A stretch of 64,000 nt of DNA from Lepraria neglecta (Eukaryota > Ascomycota > Lecanoromycetes > Lecanorales > Stereocaulaceae), in contig CM065649.1 in assembly GCA_033220425.1 (NCBI GenBank), positions 496,001-560,000 on the forward strand, read 5' to 3'. This document shows, piece after piece, positions 1 through 9,684 of the stretch. Below the pieces are notes generated by a model. The model was not told the origin of the DNA. It did not search any database and saw nothing but the letters and a program-made list of their open reading frames with translations. Positions within the stretch are counted from its first letter, which is position 1, and each line of letters starts with the position of its first letter. A program made the translations under genes and the position numbers.

Positions 1-1059
1 TGACATCAGGTCAGCACCAGTAATGACAGAACAAAGATAAACCTACCTGCTTCTACAATGTTGCACTCTTTGTATCGTCTTGCGTTAGGATGGCTGCACG
101 AGCTCTCTTAGACGGTCTCAATTTTGACTTCTGCAGAATCATTGCCGTTCTGAATCGTGTATTAACGCCGAATATCGTAAGTGCCATCGCTATCGATAGA
201 GGTGGCTTCGTGCTCCAAACACCAATTGAGATGTCCCTCAAAAAAGCAATACTTGTCGATTTTCTTCGTGCAACCTTCCGCCGGACTGTCAAAAATAAGC
301 ATCTCGATGACTGGGACCTTGACCATATATACCAATTCTTGCCATCAATGGAAGCCTCGATGCCGTCAACTGCTCGGTGCATCCTTTCCCTCCGAACTTG
401 CTGTTCCTGGATCATCTTGTCTTTGATGTCCATGACGGGCAGCGGTGAGAATCCCAGCTTCGAGAGACGATACGACTGGGTAAGGCGGACAAGGTGGGCG
501 AATGATAAGGGGGGGTCGCTTGATTTCATTGTGGATGAGTCATCGCACGCTTCTCGCCTTGAAATGTCACATGTAAGGCAAGGCTCGTCTTTTGGTAAAT
601 GAATTCTGATATGCGCCTACTATAAAGTAGCCAATGAAAACCTTTACCGATCACCAGTGGGAATGCAAAGTCATATGCAAGCCGCGAAGCTGAACGCCGG
701 CATCATTAGACCACGGATGGGCTTTCTGGAGAATAAATTGTCATCGAGACGGCTTATAGTTGGGTGTCAGTGAATGGAATGTATGGAGGGCAAATCCGAC
801 AATGGCTCCTATTACATCTTCGAAGACACAGTAGGCCCCCGTTGATCCATGTAGCTGGGACTGGCAGTGCCAAGGGTCAATTGCCGGATCAATCCACATG
901 ATAACGCTACGCTTCATCATAGGTTTAATCCCCCTTGACCGCCTATCTGCATCTTCATTGCCAGTGCATCTACAACCTCGCTTATGATCTTTCTGACCTC
1001 CCCCTTCTTTCGTCCTCCTTCAACTTAACTCTATCAAATCTACCTTAGAAAATCTCAGT
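1..1059. other. No recognisable gene; left edge
   Basis: Open frames overlap on both strands between about 53 and 602, but neither translation resembles a family I know and each looks like the shadow of the other. Positions 618-623 (tataaa) look TATA-like, but no good gene follows closely. The stretch just before 1060 is pyrimidine-rich, as is common in fungal 5' leaders, and probably belonged to the dynamin relic's promoter. Confidence 0.4.
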
Positions 1060-1446
1060 ATGGTGTTGAAATCATTCCAGACAGATGCCCTAAACGGACT
1101 ATGTTCCGGGGATCAACTAGATCTGCTGGACTCCGTCGACTGCCTGCGTTCGCAAGGTATCAGTCATTATGTCTCATTGCCACAGATTATCGTATGCGGC
1201 GACTAGTCGTCGGGGAAAAGCTCCGTACTAGAGGTAATTTCTAGCGTATTATTTCCTATCAAAAGTAACCTAAGCACTCGATTTCTGACAGAATTAGTCC
1301 TCCGTAAGATATCGCAATCGGGTGTAATTGAGCAACAAGAAATGGACGGTGGAAAGAACAGGAGTATAATGCTCGCAGATATTAGACCGCAGCGAAAGCG
1401 TTTTCAAAGCCTGTACAAGTTATCATCACATCAGACAATCTTCTGA
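1060..1446 (+). pseudogene. Dynamin-like GTPase, N-terminal fragment with internal stop
   Basis: The frame opens at ATG 1060 and reads like the start of fungal dynamin/Mx-type GTPases: a leader with LLDSVDCLRSQGISHYVSLP, then PQIIVCGD, a P-loop of the form SSGKSS, and the LFPIKSNL..TRF..ELVLRK stretch leading to switch I. The glutamine normally found in GDQSSGKSS is a TAG stop at 1204-1206, that is CAG changed to TAG. The frame continues to TGA at 1444-1446, at about codon 128, so the DxxG motif, the rest of the GTPase domain, the middle domain and the GED are all absent. Just beyond lies a convergent DUF3435 relic. Family members remodel membranes, but this copy cannot make a working enzyme. 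Identity is judged from motifs and is strong; the history is inferred. Confidence 0.8.
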
Positions 1447-1612
1447 GCTCTGACCCATGCGAAGTCCTATTCTCAAGCGTGCCCACCTCGCAGTGATACC
1501 AATGCGGTTGTCGGCTGGCTGCCGGTAACCCCAAGATCGGCCCTTGCTCCCAGTATCGAACACAACGACTCACAACGTACTTGAAGTATTCAAGATTTCT
1601 CATAGTCTATCG

Positions 1613-3114
1613 TTAGCAACATAGCGTTCTGTACGTTTTCCAACACCACCTACCTTGAACCTTCTTAGCGAGGTAACGGCGTATAGCATGGACTGTTGCG
1701 TTTCCAAAGTATCCCGAGAGGTTGAGCACCGATTTGACGATACGATCAAAGGTTCTCTTTAGAAGCGGCTCATCGGTAACACCCTGTTGCATAGTAGCAT
1801 TACGTAGGATCGGTAGATCAATAACAGAATCTTGCCATCGAAGAAGAAGCTCGTCCTCGCCGTCAGGAATTTGCAGTTGCCAAAAATCATCGAGAGAATC
1901 GATACCCCAGATGGCCTTGTCTGCAACAGCTAAAGACAGTAAGAATTGGGTATCATTATAGAGCAATGTGCCGTGTTGACTGGTCGATGCGCCATATCTA
2001 CCAAAGGAAAACGTCGTTAGTTCAACAGATCAGACATGTGATAGAAAGGGACAACACACTGTGTTCTCCGGGTCGCGATTATTTTTCACCCAACGCTGAT
2101 CAATTCGATACATCGGTTTCCATCCACCACTCGGGATACGTTTTAGAACGAGTTCAATACCCTATAGAAGTTTAGCGATACTCCCTACCAGTCGTCCTAC
2201 TAACTCTTACCCGGTATTGAAGACCCTTCTTGCTATCATCCTTCTTATCAGGGAAGAAGGCGCTAATCCTCGCGCCAGTCCAATAAAAGACCGCGATAAT
2301 GAAGGGAATTTGAACTTTGTTGCGTGGATGGATGAAATGATCGTCGTCGACGGTCGAGAATGTATGAGTGAACCGAACCAGCTCCTTTTCACCGAATAAG
2401 TGCTTCGGCTTTCTCTTGTTTACAACCAGGCCGTCTTTGGTCAGGGTATTCCTGGTCCACTGATGAAGTTCCGTTCAGCTTTGGAGACATTATCTTCCAC
2501 TTCGGCATACACTCACATCGTATACCGCACATCTATCCTCCCCGTCGATACGGTTACCCGTCAGTCGAGCGAATCCAGTAAAGAACCACTCCGCAAAGGT
2601 GTTAAGTGAATCGACAGTGACCTTTTTCTGTTTGTCGTTGATAATTCCTTTGCTGGTGGCCACGATAAAGCGAAGGAAATCTTTAATAGTGGCAAGATCG
2701 AGAGGAGGTAGACCTTCTCGAAGACTCCGTGCTTCCTTAGTATAGGAGCCGTCGACCACGGTATCGTCACCGAAAAGTGCCTTTGCCATGTCCTGTTGCT
2801 TCTTTTCGACAGCAACCACCCATCTGCTTAACTGGGTAAGTATGCCTTTTTGAACGGGACCATACAGTTATTGGTACTTACTTTTCATAGCGTCTTAAGG
2901 CAATATTCTGATCTCTTAGTGTCTTCTTCACATACTTTGTATTGTCTTTTTTGCTATCCTCTTCTTGATGGGCTCCTGGCTTGTAGCCATTGGCTATAGC
3001 TTTCTCCAGTAGCTCTGCTGGCGATACGTCGTTTCGGCCCATGGCCGCATGAAATAGAGGGAAGAGTCCTGGATGGCGGTGGGGGAGATGGTGGTCGTAG
3101 TCTTTGGGCCACAA
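1613..3114 (-). pseudogene. Degenerate DUF3435 (FluG-domain, tyrosine-recombinase-like) gene
   Basis: Reading the minus strand from about 3114 down gives blocks typical of fungal DUF3435 proteins. These include YVKKTLRDQNIALRRYEK (around 2880-2940), then after a short intron the blocks DMAKALFGDDTVVDGSYTKE and REGLPPLDLATIKDFLRF (2490-2819). Further blocks are FYWTGARISAFF (about 2240-2290), QRWVKNNRDPEN near 2070, and in 1613-1966 ADKAIWG, IPDGEDELLLRW, LPILR, GYFGNATVHAIRR. The final HAIRR resembles the conserved arginine region of tyrosine recombinases. Frame changes and stops (for example around 2200 and 1990) break it into at least four pieces. After about 1613 the expected ERYTEVQ-type tail is lost. 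DUF3435 includes the captain recombinases of Starship elements, but many relatives are solitary; no element ends were found here. Confidence 0.75.
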
Positions 3115-3775
3115 GACTAAGAATTGAACAGCCAGGATAAGCGGCGCACCGCTGCGTCTTGTAGCCCACCATAGTGGCCATCTCTGAGGCCCCTGAAGTA
3201 GGCTATGCGAGAGACCGCGCTTTCTAGATGCTCGAACGTGGGGGTTTGAGTGAGTCGGTGGATGAGAGGAGAGCGTGCATCACCCAGGTCGGGTGCCGCA
3301 CCCCTGCTCACCCGGCGCGCTCGCTAAAGCGGCGCAGCTGCCAAGAGAAGCAACAATCGCAGAAATATTTCTCTTCACATTGTACTGAAGTGACCTGGCT
3401 CAGAGTCTTAATAGAGAGCCAGCACGACATCAATCACTCATGTCATAGGTCAACGATATACGCTCGCTGCTGATCTACAGCTGTTGTGACAAAGGGAGCA
3501 TTGGGGTGGCTATGCAACGGGATGTAATACAAAATTGGTGATCCCTCCAGCTGAAGGGTGTCTGCCGTAGTTCTAACTTTTTAATCCCTCTCTTCTACTT
3601 CTCAAGTCTTGTTGTTCTGCAGTCTACAATCTATCGTGTGCTCACTGCTCGGTCAAGAAAACCCTCAGCGCTCCCTTTACCGTTTGAACCTGACCTTTGA
3701 AGGCGGCGTGGATTGCACCCCTACGCCTAAGCAGAAAATCCAGCCCGCTCAGACATCTCTCACTCAAACATCAAC
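3115..3775. other. Intergenic: upstream side of DUF3435 relic and promoter of the LURP-like gene
   Basis: No conserved coding signal. The minus-strand frame 3117-3311 may be a remnant of the DUF3435 N-terminus, but I could not match it. The 3590-3775 part is pyrimidine-rich and C/A-rich, as expected for the leader of the gene starting at 3776. Confidence 0.35.
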
Positions 3776-4510
3776 ATGTTCAACTCATCTTCCTCAGACC
3801 CTACCAAACAACCTGCCTCCAACGCTCCACCTTCAGATCCTTCCGCCGCCCCACCACCCTACACCTCCCCTCAAGTCTGGGGCAATGATGCTCTCCCTCC
3901 CAGCGACTCCAAAACCCCCCTCCCCCAAGCTCCCCCCAGCTACGACCCCAACCAACAAGCCTCCTCCTCCCACCCCGCACTCCTACCCCAAGGCCCCCAC
4001 ATCCTCCACATCTACAAAGACTCCGTCTTCGGCCAAGATCTCACAATCCTCGACTCCGACAAACAGACAGTCGCCTACTCCGTAATCGCAAACCGAGCCA
4101 CCATCTTCAGCGAAAAACCCCACATGCGCATCTACCGCGGTCCCTCCAACCAGCAACCGCCACCTCTCCCCGTCGGCACCGCCTCATTCCATTCCTTTTC
4201 CCGTTCAATTGACCTAGAACTACACGGCCGAATGCAGAGTATGGATTCTACATCCCTACTAAGCTACACGCACCAATTCACTAGCGGTATCGGGCCATTG
4301 AGTTGGAAGAGCAATGGGTGGGGCGGGGACATGATATTGATGACGCCGGGAAAAGAGTGGATTGCGAAGTTTGACTGTAGTGCGTTTGCTGTAGATAAGA
4401 GGGGGAAATTGGAGATTGTGAATTGGGATATTCAGGGCGTGGGGCTGGATGAGATTGTGGTGAGTGGGGTTGCTATGATGGAGCATATTAGAAGGCGGAG
4501 GAGGGAGTAG
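3776..4510 (+). CDS. Tubby/LURP-one-like domain protein
   Basis: A single-exon gene of 244 residues. Residues 1-80 are a Pro/Ser/Gln-rich disordered head. From about residue 84 the sequence follows the LURP-one/Tubby C-terminal-like fold seen in many short fungal proteins: an ILHIYKDSVFGQDLTI strand pair, AYSVIAN, a MRIYRG turn, the central YTHQF..GIGPLSWKSNGWGGD block and the closing WIAKFDCSAF..KRGKLEI..W strands. The protein ends in a basic tail (HIRRRRRE). The family is unstudied in fungi; by analogy with Tubby domains it may bind phospholipids at the membrane, but that is inference. Position 3776 is the first ATG that keeps the Pro-rich head. Codon choice shifts from strongly C-ending in the first half to G-rich in the second, a pattern I note without explanation. 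Confidence 0.75.
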   Translation: MFNSSSSDPTKQPASNAPPSDPSAAPPPYTSPQVWGNDALPPSDSKTPLPQAPPSYDPNQQASSSHPALLPQGPHILHIYKDSVFGQDLTILDSDKQTVAYSVIANRATIFSEKPHMRIYRGPSNQQPPPLPVGTASFHSFSRSIDLELHGRMQSMDSTSLLSYTHQFTSGIGPLSWKSNGWGGDMILMTPGKEWIAKFDCSAFAVDKRGKLEIVNWDIQGVGLDEIVVSGVAMMEHIRRRRRE

Positions 4511-5511
4511 GGCGTTGGTGGGAGGAGGTTTTCAGGGACAGCAATCAAGTGCACTGTTTCCACTCGTCCTGAGACCTATCTTTTGGCGCGGATTCTGCTC
4601 TTGAGCAGTCTTTTGTCCTTTAGATCCTGCTCTCGAGCGCCGGCTTCTGGCACGTCTTTCTTCACCAGACAGCTTTCTCTCGTCGGCACTCTGATTATCG
4701 GAATTGCCTTTTGGCATGACTTCTGCTCCCAGCAAGACTTCTGTCACTTATCTCTCACGCCTGGGTTTTGTCTCTTGGCACGCATGTATGCCCAAGATAG
4801 CTATTTTGGCGCAAACTCTGCCTTGCCATCGCCTCTTTTCTCCCAGACACATTGTAAAAGAAAAGCGAAAGAGCACAGAAACCACAGAGGCGAGTTTCAA
4901 ACATGGCCAGTGCCAGCCCATTGAAGGGGAAACGGGTCAATAAATTACAAGGATGAGGCCGAAAGGCCAAGTTATCCCGTGGATGTAGAAGCTGGTACAG
5001 GCAGGTTCCCGGCTGAAACCAAACGAAGATGGCAAGCTCTCCTCTCAAGAGGCACAGATGCCTTTCTACTTCATAGGGATGGGGAGTGCAGGAAGTTGCA
5101 AGATTTTCGACGACAGGAGCTACCAGGGCGAACTGTCTTGGGATGCGCAAGCCGAAGGGAATCGGTTTCTTGCTTCTTGGACCTACAGTTTGGCGCAAAT
5201 TGCTCGCGTTAAAGTACAGATGTGGCTAAGTTTGGGTTCTGCAGGTGGAACGGGCTTGTCACTTTTCTGGTATGAATATACCGGTTGTAGTCAATTTTTT
5301 TCGCATGATGTTGTAATCCTAGCTATCCTATTGATTATGCCCACTCAAGTTTGGTTCCTGTTGAAGCAGTGTTTTGACAAGAAAAGCGCATGAACCCTGG
5401 TTACCGAAAAGAAGTTGATTGAATGTGGTCGCCTGCCACAACTTTGGATGTCGAAAGTATGGGATCATGAGGATGCTACCGTCTCAACGTCCACCAAACT
5501 CTTGGAACCCA
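4511..5511. other. Intergenic, no supported gene
   Basis: Several overlapping frames on both strands (for example 4755-5198 minus and 5058-5393 plus) show no family motif, no convincing signal or membrane pattern and no splice structure. The end of the RGT1-like gene lies at 5512. Confidence 0.4.
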
Positions 5512-7787
5512 TCAGTCGAAGACATCAAGGTACCCGTGCGAAGTCTGTAGTGCCCACTGTAAGGGCTCGTTGCCAGCAGTCTTGCTTTTCCCCACGGCCG
5601 CATCAGCCAAATGCTCCAAGCCCCCGCGGTCATTGTCATGTTCAGGACCAAGCTTCGTAGTGAGGAAGGCACTGATCGCCCTGTCCCATGCGGGCACATC
5701 ACCGTTCTGTGAGTATGGATGTCGGATTTGCGTTGAAGATAGCCTGTCACGAAGTTCACGAGATGCCGCCGTCGTAGCTTCGCCATCCTCGCTTTTCTCC
5801 ATGTGTTCCGCAAGAGTGATTGCCGCGAGCGCAGCCCAATGATGTGTCAAGGGACAGATAGCAGGTATATCGCTTTGGCCAATGAGCGCCACAATGGTGT
5901 GGGCACCCTCAACAACGTTGTTGGCGTTTGCGAAGGAATTTTCCAGCTGTATATCTGCAAGAAGCTGCACGTGAAGATACGCCAGATGGAGCTGGGACAA
6001 AGAAGGAAAATCTTTCATGACCCGGCGTTTGCTGCGGACCTCTGCCTTTATGACTTGGTTGAGTAATGACCTGGGATGTGGTCCGGCTTTATCGAGTTCA
6101 GACTTGTAGCATAGGTACCCCTTTATCAGGTGGCCCAAAGTGAGAGACAGATCTAATGAGCCTTGTTAATGGACCAATGGCACCTACGGAGAAGGAGAGA
6201 CACCTACCGACTAGATGAAAGGAGGCAGTGCCGAGCAGATTTTCATCAGACTCAGCTAGCTGAACGGTGTCCTCATCAATCATCAGCGTTCCGGAGGAGC
6301 TAGCAGCGTGCCAGCGGTCAAGCATGGTCAAGACGAGCCACGCGCGGCGGCATAGACTGGGGTTCGAGTCGTCATCAGTAGTGAGAGGAAACGAGTGGGA
6401 CTGGTGTAGTCGCATCGAGGAAGCGAAGTCAACCGCTCTAGCGACCGTGACACCTTGCTGCGGGCGCGATGGACCAGCGTTATCATCAGCGATGATCAAA
6501 AGGATCAGTGTCTGGAGGCAGACAAGGTTGGCAGCTGGAGTGCGAGTCTTGAACTCTTCGTCCAATCGTAAAGTTGCGAGTTGTCTGAGAGCATTGACCA
6601 AAGTATCAGTTCTCGGCGAGGTACATAGCGCGGTTGCAGCATCGACTGCAACGAAGAAGGCTTCGCAAATTTCTGGAGGTACCTGGTCTAGCTCTTGCTG
6701 TATGCGTGTTCTTCGATGAGCAAGTATCGGGAAGTAGGGATGGATCACTTGGTAGTAGCTGCAAAGAGATCAGCAAAGCGCGGACTCATTCACGTCATGA
6801 ACTTACACCTCGAGCATCCTCGCGTTCTCAACGAGGTAGATATTCGTCTTGCGTGGTTGAGTGTTGCTGCTTGACTGAGGGTTGTTGTGTGGTTGAGAAA
6901 TGATGTGATGACTTGGCTGCTCCAAGCCCTTATGAGTTTGGTCCTCTCGGGCCAGGCCATCTGGGAAAGTATTTTGTTGTCGTGGAGTGTACGGCTGTGG
7001 TTGGTACTGGTTATTGTTGTAGGTAGGAGGCCCCTCGGCCATCTCATATGTTCTCTTCCGCGAGCCATAATCATTCGGCGGAGGTTGGGGGTAACCGCCT
7101 AGCTGTTCTTGTATGATTGGAGCATAATGCAACTCTGGAGGCGTGGTCCCGGACCAATTTCTATTGTATTCTAGCAGATTGACGCGCTCTGCCAATTCCT
7201 TGATATAGCTGTTCTCCAATTAGCTTAAGAACTCTGAAAACTGCATCTCCATCTACATACCCTTTGCTTGGTCCTCTCTTTTGTGGCGCTCTACTGAAGT
7301 CGCACACTTGACCCGAGCGGCGGCAGGCTAAGCATTGCGTGCCTGGTGTTTCTGATTCTGCATCACATCGTATCTATCTAGGTCAGTAACGGTGGACCCA
7401 TGCACATAGTGCGCCATCCTCAATTCTTGCACCGAACAACATAGGGCATACCTTCTTTCTCCTACATTCGTCGCAAGCTCTAGACACTTTTGATCTCTTT
7501 CTTGAGGATGAATCTGGGTTGTTCGGGTCCTGGCTCTGATCCGCCTCAAGTCCGCGCTGCGCAAGTTGCTGTGGGGTAGATGGCTGAGGCTGTCTCATGA
7601 TCTGCCCATTCTGATTCTCTTGTGCGAAATCACGCGCTTCTCCACCGCCTCCGTGCATTGGTGCCGCAGCTGGAGGCGGAATATGCGGGGGTTCGGCTGG
7701 AGGCATGTGGTGCTGGTTTGTATTGTAGAACGGGTGGATGTCTTCGTGGGCCGCGTGTGGCGATGGGTAGGATGTAGGCTGAGTCAT
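5512..7787 (-). CDS. RGT1: Zn(II)2Cys6 transcription factor, RGT1-like glucose-responsive regulator
   Basis: Five exons, join(7787..7452, 7373..7261, 7208..6807, 6758..6208, 6161..5512) on the minus strand, give 683 residues with all splice phases consistent and GT-AG borders. The head is Pro/His/Gln-rich. The zinc cluster spans residues 105-136 with spacing C-X2-C-X6-C-X10-C-X2-C-X6-C; intron 1 splits it after CDECRRKK. It is followed by the basic linker PQKRGPSKGYIKELAERVNLLE. That linker is the hallmark of RGT1-type repressors of hexose-transporter genes in filamentous fungi and yeast. A fungal-specific transcription factor region occupies about residues 285-600 (HPYFPILAHR, LCRRAWLVLTMLDRWHA). 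It should act in the nucleus at glucose-transport promoters; orthology is inferred from the zinc-cluster and linker match. The long leader upstream (7788-8636) may hold its control sites. Confidence 0.85.
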
Positions 7788-8636
7788 CCTGGCTTGCTCT
7801 CACCGGAGGAGATCTGAGGATTTGAGCTCCTGTATGTGGTATGCCGGGATAGCTCTCTGAAAAAGGGGTGGGTGTTGCTGTGCAAACCGGAAGAGGGACC
7901 GGAGGTTGAGAGTAAGTTTGGGGTTAGCGCCATTGGGGATGGGCTAGACAAGTGACAGGATAGGAAGTTCATATCTTCACGTCTCTCAAGAAGACGCATG
8001 CTGTTCTACGAAGGAGAAGGTTATAGAAAGTGATTCTCTAGTACGATTGTTTGAGAAAGACGATTCTCTACCGGAGGCATGTTCTTCCTAGTGACGGCTT
8101 TCGGAGTAACCTGAGTGAGCGAAACCCTAAGAGCCTAGCTCACAATTGTGAGGACTACTGGTGGCAACAAATGGAATTTACAGTATTCAAGCTCTATCGT
8201 ATTCAAGTAAACGGTAGATATTTCAGTTCAATGTGTTGATCGCTGGATTTTATTGCAGTGAGCCTGGACTTTGGGAATTTAGGTCTGGTAATACAGTGAC
8301 ACAGCTTGGACCCTAGCACTATTATCGTCTGCCCCAAAACCATTTCTCTCCTGATAATCTAAACAGGGCTTTTCTCTCAGCTGAGCTTGTTTGAAGGGAA
8401 ATAGGTGGCACGTCGATGCGATCGCCGTGGATTGCTGAGGCCGTAGCTCGCTTAGGAGACGTATAGCTTATTAGCTCGGTGCTTTCTTGATAGTTGCTCA
8501 CAACCACCGGAATCGTCCCAATGAGCTTTGTTCGTTTGCCTGTGATGTGAAGTTCTTTGCAAAAGTATTAACCGGCGCTCTGGGGAGAGCTACACGGGCA
8601 GGTACTGGTAGCCAATCCTTTACCAATAGTACTTGG
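7788..8636. promoter_or_regulatory. Long non-coding leader/promoter region of the RGT1-like gene
   Basis: 850 bases between the start of the RGT1-like gene and the tail of TSR2, with no supported coding frame on either strand. Because TSR2 ends here and RGT1-like begins here, both on the minus strand, the region must hold the RGT1-like promoter and the TSR2 terminator. No specific site could be named. Confidence 0.4.
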
Positions 8637-9323
8637 TCATCTCTTTTTCTTGCTGATGACTTCCATGAAGCCGTCCTCATCAACCTTGGGATGCACTTTC
8701 TCCTTCGGCGCCTTCCCTAACGCAGGTGCTTCCCCCATCTCGACATCGTCATCTTCTTCCTCGTCCAAGTCATCACTATCCCAATCCGTATCATCTTCAT
8801 CCTCCCCTCGATCCACGTGCTGGAAGTTGATCTTCCCAGTGCCTCCTTTGCTTTGCCTCTGCTGCCATTGCTGGTACATCTCATCCACCAATGCGAAATC
8901 CCCTTGTAGCGTCAACTTCCTAAGCCCAATGATCTTTGCCGCGATCTCTTCCCCACTGCCATCTTCGACGTTGATATCAAACTCGTCATTCATGATATTA
9001 AGCATAAATTCCTCCACATATTCAACGTCGGCGTCTGGCACATCTGTCATGAGCTGGGAAACCGAGCCGGCAAACCAGTCGCGCTTTTCCGAAGATTCAT
9101 GGCCACCCCATGAGTTCTGGACGGCAAGAGTGAGCGCAGGCCATGTAGAAAGTGTAAGGGCGATTGAAAGGTCGAATTTATTTTGAATCTTCTCTACCGT
9201 AATTCAGCATCGTGAAAATTGTGGGCTCGGCAAGCGGGATGTACCAGGCGACGGTGGGAGGGCAACTCCTCCTTGTACCTCTCTAACTGACTGCCCACCG
9301 GGCGCTGAAGAGAGAGCTGACAT
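8637..9323 (-). CDS. TSR2: Pre-rRNA-processing protein TSR2
   Basis: TSR2 is the escortin/chaperone that delivers eS26 (Rps26) to the maturing 40S subunit. Two exons, join(9323..9279, 9188..8637), give about 198 residues; the intron is GTACAAG...GAAG. Exon 1 encodes only 15 residues, the usual variable head. The domain begins at KFDLSIALTLSTWPALTLAV and continues QNSWGGHESSEKRDWFAGSV and YVEEFMLNIMNDEFDINVED, all family hallmarks. The tail is strongly acidic (DDTDWDSDDLDEEEDDD), ending in a basic ISKKKR, matching the TSR2 pattern of a folded N-domain and acidic C-domain. The acceptor could also be three bases earlier, adding one lysine. It is transcribed head to head with the hydrolase gene at 9685, sharing about 360 bases. 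Confidence 0.88.
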
Positions 9324-9684
9324 AGTTCTCAATGGTGATAGGACAGTAATTTCTTTAGGTGTGGGGGAGACCTGCACGAAATGGAAATAATTTGGCGGGA
9401 GATCGGCATGTCGGCGTTTCGCGATGACGGTCCTCCAAAATATGAACAAGGAGCAGTACACGGTCACAGACTGCGTGGAAACGATCGCACACATTCCTTT
9501 ACTTGTCATTGCTTTTTCAAGCTCTATAATTGCCTCTGAAGAGAGCTCTTTACCGGTTAATACCTCCTGTCGATGCTCTCTGCTCTGGTCTCCTTCCTTT
9601 CACCTTGAACAAAAGCTATTTTGGTACGAGTAGATCGATCAGCTCCGAGAAGCTTATGAGCCTCTTCTCCTCGTTGTTAGCGCC
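9324..9684. promoter_or_regulatory. Shared divergent promoter TSR2 / alpha-beta hydrolase
   Basis: 361 bases between two start codons facing away from each other. Frames inside it (such as 9424-9633 plus) show no family match and are treated as noncoding. Position 9685 was chosen as the hydrolase start because the residues from there on fit the family. Confidence 0.45.

Noticed and set aside
90-602. 170-residue plus-strand frame and overlapping 158-residue minus frame
   Set aside because: Neither shows family motifs or splice signals; they mirror each other.
8650-9186. 178-residue plus-strand frame rich in serine
   Set aside because: It is the antisense shadow of the acidic tail of TSR2 (GAT/GAA runs read as Ser codons).
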